Assembly (NCBI GenBank): GCA_963776935.1
Contig: CAVZOP010000009.1
Location: forward strand, 283,754-347,753
Direction of reading: 5' to 3'
Source: JALOLG01 sp963776935
GTDB taxonomy: Bacteria; Actinomycetota; Acidimicrobiia; Acidimicrobiales; Ilumatobacteraceae
Length of the DNA stretch: 64,000 bases
Shown: positions 1 through 8,876 of the stretch, piece after piece
Numbering within the stretch: position 1 is the first letter of the stretch
Layout of the letters: each line of letters begins with the position of its first letter
Translations under genes and position numbers: made by a program
Notes under the pieces: generated by a model
The model's input: only the letters and a program-made list of their open reading frames with translations
What the model was told of the DNA's origin: nothing
Databases searched by the model: none

Positions 1-672
1 ATCGTCGATCACGAGTGCCGACGCCAGGAACTGGTCGAGGCGGCATGGCGGGTGATCAACCGCGTCGGAATCGACAACGTCACGATCCGCGAGATCGCGA
101 CCGAGTCCGGGTACTCGACCGGCACGCTCGCCCACTACTTCAGCACCAAGGACGACATCTTGCGGTCGGCGCTCGAGCGGGCCGACAACGAGATCAAACT
201 GCGCCTCGAGCGGATCCCTGACGACGTGCACCCGGCCGCTGCCCTCCGCCACGTCCTGCAGGAAGCGCTCCCGCTCGACGATCGTCGCGCCGTCGAGCTC
301 ACGCTCGACGTCAACTTCTGGGCCCGGGCGCTCAACCAACCGTCGCTGCGGGCACTGCAGCACCGCGACCATGACGTCTGGCGCGAGATCGTGCTCGAAC
401 GCGTCGAGCAGGCGCGGCGCGAGGGAGCGATCGACACCACGCGCTCGGCGGCCGACATCACCGACGTGCTGGTGGCGTTCGTCGACGGGCTCGGGCTGCA
501 GGGTCTCGTGTATCCCGAGCTGCTCACCAAGGAGCGCATCGATCTGCTGCTCGACGCGCAACTGGTCGCCCTCGGTGCCGACGTGAGGAAGCTCACCCGC
601 CTCGAGATCCCCGAGAGTGATCCACCATCAGCTCGACCTGCTGATCGATTCGAGACAGGAGCCCAACCATGA
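1..672 (+). CDS. TetR/AcrR family regulator, 5' end outside window
   Basis: A one-component transcriptional repressor of the TetR family. The reading frame is open from base 1, so the true start lies upstream of the window. The visible N-terminus carries the helix-turn-helix: REIATESGYSTGTLAHYF followed by STKDDIL, the usual TetR recognition-helix signature. The remaining 150 or so residues are the variable ligand-binding helical domain, about the usual family length. Its stop overlaps the ATG of the transketolase gene (ATGA), so it is probably co-transcribed with, and may control, that sugar-metabolism operon. Ligand unknown. Confidence 0.85.
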   Translation: MVDHECRRQELVEAAWRVINRVGIDNVTIREIATESGYSTGTLAHYFSTKDDILRSALERADNEIKLRLERIPDDVHPAAALRHVLQEALPLDDRRAVELTLDVNFWARALNQPSLRALQHRDHDVWREIVLERVEQARREGAIDTTRSAADITDVLVAFVDGLGLQGLVYPELLTKERIDLLLDAQLVALGADVRKLTRLEIPESDPPSARPADRFETGAQP

Positions 673-1514
673 CCACCGCCAGCAACCGCGAGACGCTGCT
701 CGATCAGCTCCGCGATCGGGCTCGCTTCGTGCGGACCGAGACAGTCCGGCTCTCGCGCATCGCGGGCGCCGGGCACTACGCGTCGTCGTTCTCGGCCGCC
801 GAGCTGCTCGCCGCGCTGTACTACGCCGAACTGCGGATCCGACCCGACCGAACCCGACTGGCCCGACCGCGACCGGTTCGTGCTCTCCAAGGGCCACGCC
901 GCGATCGGGCTGTATCCCGTGCTCGCCGACCTCGGGTTCTTCGATCCCGCCGACCTCGACGACTACACGCGGCTCGGCAGCCGGTTCGGCGACCACCCCG
1001 ACATGCGCAAGATCGCTGGCATCGACTTCAGCTCCGGATCGCTCGGCCACGGTTGTCGATCGCCGTCGGCATCGCCCTTGCCGGTCGGATCCGCGGCAGC
1101 GACCATCGCACCTGGTGCATGCTCGGCGACGGCGAGCTGGCCGAAGGGCAGGTCTGGGAGGCGGCGATGGCTGCCGGGCACCACCAGCTCGGCAACCTCG
1201 TGGCGATCGTCGACCGCAACCAGATGTGCATCGACGGGTTCACCGACGACGTCATGGCCGTCGAGCCGCTCGACGCCCGCTTCGCCGACTTCGGGTGGCG
1301 TGCCCAACGGATCGACGGCCACGACCTCGACAGCATCCTGACACGTTCTCGCGATCTGCCCCGATCCGACACGGGCCAGCCGCAGGTGATCATCGCCGAC
1401 ACGATCAAAGGTCGCGGCGTGGCGCGCATGGAGCTGTCGCTCGACTGGCACGTCGGCAACCTCGTCGGCGACGACTACGACGATGTGATGGCCGAGCTGG
1501 AGGCGACGATGTGA
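669..1514 (+). CDS. Transketolase, N-terminal (TPP-binding) subunit, two frameshifts
   Basis: First half of a split thiamine-diphosphate transketolase, which moves two-carbon ketol units between sugar phosphates. The start ATG overlaps the TetR stop. The frame begins with an RIAGAGHYASSFSAAELLAALYY segment typical of the family. It then leaves frame near 838-842 (extra base in a CGGATCCGACCC context) and continues in another frame as FVLSKGHAAIGLYPVLADLGFFDP. It returns near 1053, where one base is missing at GGTTGTCG, to give LSIAVGIALAGR and the TPP motif MLGDGELAEGQVWEAAMAAGHHQLGNLVAIVDRNQ. The two shifts compensate, so the protein is intact if they are sequencing errors. Next gene starts 4 bp before its stop. 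Confidence 0.8.
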   Translation: MTTASNRETLLDQLRDRARFVRTETVRLSRIAGAGHYASSFSAAELLAALYYAELRIRPDRTRLARPRPVRALQGPRRDRAVSRARRPRVLRSRRPRRLHAARQPVRRPPRHAQDRWHRLQLRIARPRLSIAVGIALAGRIRGSDHRTWCMLGDGELAEGQVWEAAMAAGHHQLGNLVAIVDRNQMCIDGFTDDVMAVEPLDARFADFGWRAQRIDGHDLDSILTRSRDLPRSDTGQPQVIIADTIKGRGVARMELSLDWHVGNLVGDDYDDVMAELEATM

Positions 1515-2592
1515 GCCGACTCCCCGGCGGCGCCGGCGAGCGACCGGGACGGTGGACCCCGTGACGTCCAGGACACCAGCGAGGTCTTCCGGGGCACGGC
1601 CACGGGCCGGACCAGCCTGCGCGACCAGCGCTCGACCGATGGCAGCGACCAACTACGGGCGATCCCCGCCTTCGTGCTGGGTGAGGAACTGGCCGATCTC
1701 GCTGACCATGACGACCGCATCGCCGTGCTGACCGCCGATCTCGCCAAGGCCAACCGCACCAACGACTTCGCCGCCAGGCATCCGAACCGCTTCTTCAACC
1801 TCGGCATCGCCGAGAAGAACATGATCAGCGTCGCGGCCGGCATGGCCGCGTCGGGCTTCGTCACCTACGCGGCGACGTTCGCCTCGTTCTCGGCGCTGCT
1901 CGGCTGCGAGCAGATCCGCACCGACTGCGCCTATCCCCGCCTGCCGGTGCGCGTCATCGGGCATCACGCCGGGATGTCGATGGGGTTCTACGGCACCAGC
2001 CATCACGCCCTCGAAGACCTCGGCATCATGCGCACGATCGCCGAGCTCACCGTCGTGTGCGCGGCCGACGCCAACCACCTGCGCGGCATCCTCCGAGCGT
2101 CGGTCGACCATCCCGGCGCGATGTACATCCGCCTCGGTCGTGGTCGCGATCCCGGAGGTCTATCCGGGCGTGCCCAACGTCCAGTTCGGGCGGGCCAGCC
2201 GCCTGCGCGATGGCGCCGACGCGACAATCATCACGACGGGCTCGGAGGTGTATCCGTCATTGCAGGCAGCGGAGCGTCTCGCCACCGAAGGTGCCGACGT
2301 CGCCGTGATCGACATGCACACGGTCAAGCCGCTCGATCTCGATGCGGTCGCTGCTGCCGCCGCGACCGGCCGCGTGCTCACGGTCGAGGAGCACAACCGG
2401 ACCAACGGGCTCGGCACGGCGACCGCCGAGGCGCTGCTGGAGGGTGGATTCGCGGGGGTGCGCTTCCGCCGCCTCGACGTTCCCGACGAGTACGTGCCGA
2501 TCGGCCCACCCGCCGCGCTGTATGCGCACTACCGGCTCGATGCGGACGGGATCACGGCCGAGCTGAGGAGCCTCCTCGCCGACCAGTCGTGA
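1511..2592 (+). CDS. Transketolase, C-terminal subunit, frameshifted
   Basis: Second half of the split transketolase (pyrimidine-binding plus C-terminal domains). A GTG at 1511 overlaps the previous stop and gives VSRLPGGAGERPGRW. The conserved frame then runs from about 1550 with FVLGEELADLADHDDRIAVLTADLAKA, NLGIAEKNMISVAAGMAASG and HHAGMSMGFYGTSHHALEDL. A further extra G near 2152 moves the frame to EVYPGVPNVQFG. The protein ends with the C-terminal transketolase domain (VAVIDMHTVKPLD, TVEEHNRTNGLGTATAEAL). Both halves should assemble as a heterodimer. The breaks are single-base and the conserved motifs are intact, so a working gene is likely. Confidence 0.78.
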
Positions 2593-2639
2593 GTTGTCCT
2601 CGATCGTGTCGTGGACGAGGTCCGACCTCGCGATCGGGG

Positions 2640-2780
2640 TCAGGCGGAAGTCGGGTTCGCCGCAGCACCCGGCGCGGCGCGCTTGCGGCGAGGGCGCCGG
2701 CGCCCGCGCAGCTCGCCGGAACGCACTCGGGCGAGGTGTTCGAGGTGGGCGATGTCGTATGAGTAGGCGTGGTAGTTCAT
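2640..2780 (-). CDS. Small basic protein, 46 aa, unknown
   Basis: A short open frame starting ATG at 2780 and reading MNYHAYSYDIAHLEHLARV, then a strongly basic tail rich in R and K. It sits downstream of the large BTAD regulator on the same strand, in otherwise empty sequence between that gene and the convergent transketolase. Its upstream bases are purine rich (GAGACGAAAACGAC) but there is no strong Shine-Dalgarno match. From memory, short tyrosine/histidine-rich peptides with basic tails occur near regulators in related actinobacteria, but I cannot name a family. It could be a chance ORF; the amphipathic start followed by a basic tail argues mildly for a real product. Confidence 0.4.
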   Translation of the reverse strand: MNYHAYSYDIAHLEHLARVRSGELRGRRRPRRKRAAPGAAANPTSA

Positions 2781-2857
2781 GTCGTTTTCGTCTCGTTGGA
2801 TGGGGGTCGTTCAGGCGTGTCCTGCGAGATGTAGTACGTAGGCCGGTTGGCTGTGGT

Positions 2858-5800
2858 TCAACGCCCGACCACTCGGAAGTCCGCCAGCGCGCGACGGCAA
2901 CGTTCGGCATCCAGTGGTTGGCCGGCACGCTGGAACTGATCGATGGCGGACTGCATTCGCTCCCGCGCCGTCGCCGGGTCGCCGCTGGCATCCGCGACCA
3001 TGGCTTGCGCTTCGGCCATCGCCGCCTCCCACGACGTGCCCTGCCACAGCATGGACGACTGCTCCGCCATGACGAGGTGGCGTTGCGCGTTCGGTAGGTC
3101 GCCGACGCGTGCGCAGGCGATCGCTGCCGGTACCGACAGCATGATCGAACAGAACGCGCAGGCGTCGTCCCAGCCGAGCGTCGACTCGGCCCGATCGACG
3201 ATGGCACGAGCATCGATCGGGTCGGATGCGGCGAGGATCATGGTGCCGAAGATCCGCTGCAGCAGGTGCTTGGCGATCATCGACTCGCGGGCCAGTGGAA
3301 GTGCCTGCTGCAGCAATCGCATCGCCGTGTCTCCGTCGCCTTCGGCGACGCGCACCTCGGCGAGGCGCTGCAGGGAGTGTGCTTGACCGGCTGTCGATCC
3401 GAGATCGCGGTGCAACTCGCTGGACTCCGTCAGCTCGGCCGTGGCGAGCTCGAGGTCGCCCGAGAGCAGCGCCGCTTCGCCGATCAACGCCGCCGCGAAC
3501 GCCGCTGCACGCAGGGCGCCGCTGCGCCGCGCCGTCGTCTGCAGGTCGCGGGCCACGGCGATGACGTCGGCATAGGGCATCGGCCCGTAGAGCAGGTACT
3601 CCGCCGGGCAGAGGTAGCCGTCGAAGATCGCATTGGCGATCTCGGGGCTCTCACGAGTCCGCCGCAGTTCGAGGCGCATCCGATCGAACCAGTTCCCCGA
3701 CGAGTGCGCCAGCAGTCCCTGGAGGGCGACGAGATCGAGCACCATCCAGTTGCGTTCGCCGGCGAGCACGAGACCCTGCGCTTCCTCCGAGGCCGCCTGG
3801 GCCAGGTCGAAGTCGGAGGTGAAGAACGCGAACTTGCCTCGGGCGAGGAGGATGTCGGCATCGTCGACGCCACCGTCGGTCTCGAGACCGTCGAGTGCGG
3901 CGGCCGCGGTCTCGAGGTCGCCCGACATCACGGCCGAGCGGGCGAGCCGAGCGCGCAGTTGTCGCACTGCCCTCGGATCGGCGGCTTCGAGTGCCTCCCG
4001 GTAGGCCGATGTCGCCATCGGGTCGCCGATCGCGTTGAGCAGGTCGCCGCGCAACGAGAGTGCCGTGGCCCGGTGCACTCCGGTTGCGTGCGGCCGGACG
4101 GCGTCGACCAGCGCCAATGCATCCCGGTAGGCGCCGATCGCGGCCTCCGTCTCCGCCGCGCGGAGGAGGTACGGCACCGCGTCAGCGGCTGCACCGGAGT
4201 GGAGCAGATGGTGACCGATGCGGGCCGCCGAGGCGTCGAGCTCGATCAGCCGGCTGGCCGCGTCGCGATGGATCCCGCGACGTCGGTGCGGCGGGACGTC
4301 GTCGAGGAGGGCGTCGCGCACGAGGCCGTGGCGGAACCGGTACCCGGTGCTCGCGGGCTCGACGATCAGTGCGTCGAGCGCGGCGTCGAGGTGATCGAAC
4401 GCCTCCGTCTCGGGCAGCCCGGAGAGGGCGACGAACTCGTCGGTGTCGAACGACGATCCGACCACCGCCACACGCTGCAGCACCTCACGCGTCGCCGGCG
4501 CGATGCCACCGATCATGTTGGCGTCGAGCGCTTGCACCCAACGCGGCTCGGTGGCCGCCCGCCGAGCCAGCTCGTTCACCGCGAACGGGATGCCGCGACC
4601 GAATGCCGCGATCTGGTCGACCAATTCGGGCGTGGGTTCAGCGACATGGCGGCGGATGAGGGTCGCCACGTCGTCGTCGCCGAGTGGCCCGAGCTCGAGC
4701 TCCGTCGCCCCATGTCGGTCGACGAGGCTCTGGCGCGTCTCCGCCAGCGTGTCGGTCATCGGTGCGAGCCGATGAGTGAGCACGATGCACACCCGTTCGT
4801 CGTGGGTGGAACGGGCGATGTAGTGGATGAGTCGCAGACTGGCGTCGTCGGCGTCGTGGACGTCGTCGACGGTGAGCAGCAGGCCATTCGTGGCCGACGC
4901 CAAGCGAACCAGTTCGGCGGCGGCGACGAACAGCCGCTGGTGCGAACTTCCACCGGACCAGGAGATCTCCGCGCCGGCGAGTGCACGGTCGATCTCTTCG
5001 CGATGGTGGTCGGGGAGCCCGTCGAGCAGCGACGGGTGACGGCGACACAGGTCGGCGAGCGCCTCGACGACCGGCGCGTACGGCCACGCCCCTTCGACCG
5101 GTGCCGACGTTCCCTGGCCGACGCGATATCCCAACTCCTTCGCTCGTGCCGTGATCGCGGACAGCAGCGACGACTTGCCGACGCCGGCGGGCCCGCCGAC
5201 GATCAGTGTTCGGCTCCGACCAGCGGCGGTGTCGAGCAGTGCCTGTTCGGCGATCGCCAGCTCGATGTCGCGGCCGACCAATGTGTCGTCGCGGCGGGCG
5301 ACGACCTCGTGCTCGGCCAGGAGACGGTCGCGGAGCGCCAGCGCGTCGCGGCCGGGAGCGACGCCGAGCTCACGTCGCAACGCCCGGTCCATGCGTTCGA
5401 ACTGGCGCAACGCCGCGTGGCGGTCGCCATTCGCCGCGTACCGTCGCATGAGGGCCAGGTGGGCGACCTCATCACTGGCGTCGATCTCGACAACCGCCTC
5501 CCAGCGACCGTCGAGACGTAGCAGGTCGAGGTGGCGGAGGCGCAGCTGCTCGCGCCGCCCCTCGGCCCACGTCTCGTACCGGTCCTGAGGAAGCAGCTCA
5601 CCGCCATACGTCGACAGCGCCTCGCGGGCGGCGGCGACGTCCTCGTCGGCGAGCGCCCGACGGGCGAGCTCCTCGAATCGGACGACGTCGACGATCGTGT
5701 CGGCGTCGGGACAGAGCAGGACGTTGTCATCGCGCAGCACGACCGAGTTCGGCACGGCGATGGCGCGCCTGGCGAAGTGCGCCGCCTTGTGCAGCTTCGG

Positions 5801-6040
5801 CGCCGCCTCGTCGATGCTGTCATCGGGCCACACGAGATCGATGATCTGCTCGCGGTGCAGACGCCGGTCGGGCGCCATCGCGAGCACCTTCACGAGCGCC
5901 GCCGCGTGCCGGCGCGTCCAGCTGGCGACCGGCACACCGTCGACCGTGACCTCGAATCGACCGAGCAGCGCGATCTGGACCGTCGCCGGCCGCGACGCCA
6001 TCGCGGTCGCCGAGGCGCGTGCTGTCGGACCGGCGGTCAT
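2858..6040 (-). CDS. BTAD/SARP-type regulator with AAA ATPase and TPR domains
   Basis: A 1060-residue STAND-type transcriptional regulator. Residues ~20-110 form the OmpR-like winged helix (VQIALLGRFEVTVDGVPV at its start). Residues ~115-245 are the bacterial transcriptional activator (BTAD) domain. The NTPase follows, with Walker A GGPAGVGKS at 282-290 and a LLLTVDDVHDADDASL Walker B region. The C-terminal half is helical TPR-like repeat and carries no LuxR HTH, so DNA binding must be N-terminal. The long frame extends upstream to 6397, but that part is Arg-rich shadow. I chose ATG at 6040 because it overlaps the stop of a 29-aa ORF (ATGA); ATG 6001 is the alternative. No frameshift here, unlike the related gene at 8873-11922. 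Confidence 0.85.
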   Translation of the reverse strand: MTAGPTARASATAMASRPATVQIALLGRFEVTVDGVPVASWTRRHAAALVKVLAMAPDRRLHREQIIDLVWPDDSIDEAAPKLHKAAHFARRAIAVPNSVVLRDDNVLLCPDADTIVDVVRFEELARRALADEDVAAAREALSTYGGELLPQDRYETWAEGRREQLRLRHLDLLRLDGRWEAVVEIDASDEVAHLALMRRYAANGDRHAALRQFERMDRALRRELGVAPGRDALALRDRLLAEHEVVARRDDTLVGRDIELAIAEQALLDTAAGRSRTLIVGGPAGVGKSSLLSAITARAKELGYRVGQGTSAPVEGAWPYAPVVEALADLCRRHPSLLDGLPDHHREEIDRALAGAEISWSGGSSHQRLFVAAAELVRLASATNGLLLTVDDVHDADDASLRLIHYIARSTHDERVCIVLTHRLAPMTDTLAETRQSLVDRHGATELELGPLGDDDVATLIRRHVAEPTPELVDQIAAFGRGIPFAVNELARRAATEPRWVQALDANMIGGIAPATREVLQRVAVVGSSFDTDEFVALSGLPETEAFDHLDAALDALIVEPASTGYRFRHGLVRDALLDDVPPHRRRGIHRDAASRLIELDASAARIGHHLLHSGAAADAVPYLLRAAETEAAIGAYRDALALVDAVRPHATGVHRATALSLRGDLLNAIGDPMATSAYREALEAADPRAVRQLRARLARSAVMSGDLETAAAALDGLETDGGVDDADILLARGKFAFFTSDFDLAQAASEEAQGLVLAGERNWMVLDLVALQGLLAHSSGNWFDRMRLELRRTRESPEIANAIFDGYLCPAEYLLYGPMPYADVIAVARDLQTTARRSGALRAAAFAAALIGEAALLSGDLELATAELTESSELHRDLGSTAGQAHSLQRLAEVRVAEGDGDTAMRLLQQALPLARESMIAKHLLQRIFGTMILAASDPIDARAIVDRAESTLGWDDACAFCSIMLSVPAAIACARVGDLPNAQRHLVMAEQSSMLWQGTSWEAAMAEAQAMVADASGDPATARERMQSAIDQFQRAGQPLDAERCRRALADFRVVGR

Positions 6041-6126
6041 CGTGCGAGCAGATCCATGGCGATCACCGCCCAAGCGTAGGACCCACCACCGCCGGCGGCG
6101 AGGCGCAGCCGGGCAGGGGTGGTCAT
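6037..6126 (-). CDS. 29-aa ORF overlapping the BTAD regulator start
   Basis: A short frame MTTPARLRLAAGGGGSYAWA continuing to a VIAMDLLAR end. Its TGA overlaps the ATG of the BTAD regulator by ATGA, the classic geometry of translational coupling. It has a Gly run followed by an aromatic/aliphatic stretch, unlike the Arg-rich shadow frames around it. No Shine-Dalgarno is visible just before its ATG. It may be a leader peptide, a coupled micro-protein or a chance ORF. I do not recognise a family. Confidence 0.35.
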   Translation of the reverse strand: MTTPARLRLAAGGGGSYAWAVIAMDLLAR

Positions 6127-6290
6127 GATCGGCGATCGTTCGTCGATGGCGCCTTCCTCCGGCCTTCCCTGGTCGTCGGGAGCACGGGGAATGAGCGGGG
6201 AATGCGGCGTTCGTACGGTTCTCACACCTCGACACGCGCGGCCGCCACCTCGGCGACGCGTCCACCGGCCCATCCACACACCAGAGACGA

Positions 6291-7106
6291 ATGCCAGCGC
6301 CAATGTTCTCCGCCGACCAACCATCGCCCCTACGTGACAGCGCCTCGCGGCGCGCTCGCCGCTCCCGGAACCGACGAGCCGTCACCCGCCGCCGCACGCT
6401 GCTCGGCGTGTGGGCGCATCCCGACGACGAGGCCTACACATCCGCCGGTCTGATGGCCGAGTTCCGCCGACGCGGCGATCGCGTCGTGGTCGTCACCGCC
6501 ACGCTCGGCGAGCACGGTACGAGCGACCCGGCGACATGGCCGCCCACCGCGCTGGCGGCACGGCGGCACGTCGAGCTGCGTGAGAGCCTCGCCGCACTCG
6601 GCGTCGACGAGTTCCACGTGCTCGGCTACGAGGACGGCGGATGCGAGCTGGGCGACGGCACGGAGGCCATTGCCGGCGTCATCGCCGACATCGAGCCGGA
6701 CCTGATCGTCACGTTCGGGCCCGACGGCATGACCGGGCATCCCGATCACCGGGCGGTCAGTCGCTGGACCACCGACGCCTGGATCACCAACCGGCCGACC
6801 GCCGAGCTGTGGTACGCCACCGTCACCCCCGACTTCCACGTGCGGTGGGGATCGATCAACGACGAGATCGGGTTGTGGGCGGATCAGCCCGAGCCTCCGT
6901 GCACGACGGCGGCCGATCTCGCCCGCAGCACCCGGCTGCCCGACGATCTGCTCGATCTCAAGGTCACGGCGCTCGCGGCCCACGCTTCGCAGACGCGACC
7001 CCTCATCGAGCTGCTCGGACCTGCGATCTACCGCGAGTGGTGGCGCACCGAGTCGTTCCGTCCGGTCGGCGCGCCCGTGTTGGCGGCCGTCGACGTCACG
7101 CATTGA
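6291..7106 (+). CDS. PIG-L/LmbE family N-acetylglucosaminyl deacetylase-like protein
   Basis: Zinc-dependent deacetylase of the PIG-L (LmbE) family, which in actinobacteria includes the mycothiol enzymes MshB and Mca. The metal/catalytic motif AHPDDE lies at residues 42-47 and the second metal-ligand motif MTGHPDH near 147-153. The central TFGPDG strand is also typical. The first 30 residues are Arg-rich; ATG 6303 is a second start, and no later in-frame start keeps the first beta strand. Divergent from the BTAD regulator, and 80 bp before the MFS gene. The C-terminus LELLGPAIYREWWRTESFR resembles Mca-like members. The exact substrate cannot be decided. Confidence 0.82.
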   Translation: MPAPMFSADQPSPLRDSASRRARRSRNRRAVTRRRTLLGVWAHPDDEAYTSAGLMAEFRRRGDRVVVVTATLGEHGTSDPATWPPTALAARRHVELRESLAALGVDEFHVLGYEDGGCELGDGTEAIAGVIADIEPDLIVTFGPDGMTGHPDHRAVSRWTTDAWITNRPTAELWYATVTPDFHVRWGSINDEIGLWADQPEPPCTTAADLARSTRLPDDLLDLKVTALAAHASQTRPLIELLGPAIYREWWRTESFRPVGAPVLAAVDVTH

Positions 7107-7198
7107 CGCGGGACCCTGTCCAACGGCGTGAGGTGAGGGTACGGAGACCGACCCGCGGCGAGCGACGCGCCTTACCCTGGGGGTTCGTGTCGTCGGCC

Positions 7199-8407
7199 AT
7201 GGACTCCCCGGCCTACCGCCGGTTGTTGTACAGCTCGGCGGCGGTGATCTTCGGCGTGATGGGGCAGGCCGTCGCTCGCGGATGGCTGGCGCGGGACCTG
7301 ACCGGGAACAACACTGGCCTGGGTGGCGTGATGCTGGTGTTCGGGTTTGCGATGCTGGTCGCCACGCCGTGGGGCGGAGTTGCGGCCGATCGGTTCCCCA
7401 AACGCGTCGTGCTGTTGGTCTCGGTCGCGTTGCTGGTCGTGTCGTCGTCGCTGGTCGGTCTGGCCGTGGTCGGCGACGTGATCGAGTACTGGATGCTGCT
7501 CCTCGCGAGCGCGATTCAAGCCACCGCGTTCGCCCTGTTCCTTCCGACGCGGATCGCGTTCATCGCCGAAGTCGTCGATCCGGAAGCCATCGGGCCGGCG
7601 GTGATGCTCAACCAGACCACACAGGAGGCGATGCGGGTGATCGCGCCTGCGATGGCCGGCGTGCTGATCGGCTTGTCGTGGTTCGGGGTCGGGGGAGTGT
7701 TCCTCCTCTCGGCCGCGACGAGCGCGATCGCCTGCGGCGTGCTGCTCGGGCTCCCGCGCGGCGAGCCTCGAACGGCGTCGACGCGCTCGCCGATCGCCGA
7801 GATCTTCGATGCTGTCCGATACGTCCGCGCCCGCCCCGGGCTCGGGCTCGTCGCGATCACGACGATCGGTGTCGTGGTCGTCGCCTTCCCGTACCTCACG
7901 TTCTTGCCGACGCTGGCCGACGAACGCTACGACGTCGGGGCCGGGGGCTACGGGCTGATGGCAGGCGTGGCCGGCTTCGGCGCTGTCGTCGCCGGCGTGT
8001 TGGTGCCGCGCCGAGGATGGGTGGTGCAGCGACCGTGGCCGACGGTCGCCGTCTCGGGTGGAGCACTCGGCGTTTCCCTGATCGTGCTCGGTCTGGCCGG
8101 TGCGTTCTGGCTCGCCCTGGTGGCGCTGCTCGCGGTCGGTGCGGCAGGTCTGGTGTTCCAGACGACAACGCAGTCGTTGATGCTGGCGCTGTCGGACGTC
8201 GACTACCACGGCCGGATGCAGAGCATGGTCGTGCTCGGCTTCAGCGGTTTCGGGCTCGCCGCCCTGCCCCTGGGACTGCTCGCCGACGCGGTCACGCTCG
8301 AGGTGACGATGGTGGCCATGGGAGTCGTCGTGCTGGTCGTGACCGCGGCGTTCGTGCGGAAGCGGCTCGAACACCGTCGAATGGTCGTCGCCGTCGACTA
8401 CATCTGA
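7199..8407 (+). CDS. MFS transporter, EntS/MFS_3-like
   Basis: A 402-residue major facilitator with about ten to twelve hydrophobic segments. It begins MDSPAYRRLLYSSAAVIFGV and carries the MFS loop motif GGVAADRFPKRVVLL between helices 2 and 3. The layout matches the drug/siderophore exporter group (MFS_3, EntS-like), in which a proton gradient drives efflux. I chose ATG 7199; GTG 7187 in frame is an alternative. A much longer frame upstream is the shadow of the PIG-L gene. It converges on the SnoaL-like gene, with a hairpin between them. Confidence 0.82.
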   Translation: MDSPAYRRLLYSSAAVIFGVMGQAVARGWLARDLTGNNTGLGGVMLVFGFAMLVATPWGGVAADRFPKRVVLLVSVALLVVSSSLVGLAVVGDVIEYWMLLLASAIQATAFALFLPTRIAFIAEVVDPEAIGPAVMLNQTTQEAMRVIAPAMAGVLIGLSWFGVGGVFLLSAATSAIACGVLLGLPRGEPRTASTRSPIAEIFDAVRYVRARPGLGLVAITTIGVVVVAFPYLTFLPTLADERYDVGAGGYGLMAGVAGFGAVVAGVLVPRRGWVVQRPWPTVAVSGGALGVSLIVLGLAGAFWLALVALLAVGAAGLVFQTTTQSLMLALSDVDYHGRMQSMVVLGFSGFGLAALPLGLLADAVTLEVTMVAMGVVVLVVTAAFVRKRLEHRRMVVAVDYI

Positions 8408-8427
8408 CGGTTGGTGGCACCCGTCAG
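8404..8427. terminator. Hairpin between convergent genes
   Basis: A perfect 7-bp inverted repeat CTGACGG / CCGTCAG with a 10-nt loop lies across the 16-bp gap between the convergent MFS and SnoaL-like genes. There is no T-run, which is common for high-GC actinobacterial terminators. It could stop transcription from both sides; function is inferred. Confidence 0.4.
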
Positions 8428-8876
8428 TGAGACCACTCGACGCCGAGGAAGTTGGCGACCCACTGCTCGGCGATGCGGCCGTCCTCGACGCGCTGGATCA
8501 TCAACCACGTCACGACCGAGCGTTCACCGGTCTCACGGTTGATTCCCTTGCTCGTCGCCCTCGTCCATACCTTGTCACCGTCGACGACGCGATCGTCGAT
8601 CACCGTCTCGGCCCGCGACAGGACGCGCTGGAACTCGCCCAAACGAGCCTTGTAGGCGGCGCGGGTCTCACGCTCGGTCCCGCTCCCCATGTGGCGGATG
8701 AACGGCTCGGCGAACAACTCGTCGATCGCGTCGAGGTTGCCATCCCGCCAGATCTCGTCCCACCAGCGCTGGGTGACGGCCAACACGGCTGCGTCGCGAT
8801 CGCCCCCCTCCACGACACCGAGTCTATGGATCGCGCCCCGAACGTCGCAGTCCGGCGGTCGATCGACCGCGGTCAA
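8424..8876 (-). CDS. SnoaL-like (NTF2-fold) protein
   Basis: A 150-residue protein of the SnoaL/NTF2 fold. It shows the typical opening AVLAVTQRWWDEIWRDGNLDAIDELFAEPFIRHMG and the C-terminal strand pair VTWLMIQRVEDGRIAEQWVANF. Such proteins are polyketide or steroid cyclase/isomerase-like enzymes or small-ligand binders; the reaction cannot be told here. The annotated start is a TTG overlapping the stop of the upstream regulator (TTGA). A GTG at 8813 gives a shorter product that begins nearer the fold, so the start is uncertain. Probably co-transcribed with the regulator. Confidence 0.75.
   Translation of the reverse strand: MTAVDRPPDCDVRGAIHRLGVVEGGDRDAAVLAVTQRWWDEIWRDGNLDAIDELFAEPFIRHMGSGTERETRAAYKARLGEFQRVLSRAETVIDDRVVDGDKVWTRATSKGINRETGERSVVTWLMIQRVEDGRIAEQWVANFLGVEWSH

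Noticed and set aside
669..2592. Transketolase genes as genuine pseudogenes
   Set aside because: Compensating single-base shifts with intact catalytic motifs in both subunits match the error pattern seen across the window.
3266..5521. 751-aa plus-strand ORF opposite the BTAD regulator
   Set aside because: Composition rich in R, G, H, Q without domains; the minus strand encodes a complete regulator with all motifs.
6041..6397. 119-residue N-terminal extension of the BTAD regulator
   Set aside because: Arg-rich composition and overlap with the divergent PIG-L start; family proteins begin just before the winged helix.
6641..7186. Long upstream extension of the MFS frame (588-aa ORF)
   Set aside because: This part is antisense-like Arg/His-rich shadow of the PIG-L gene in another frame; the transporter starts at 7199 or 7187.
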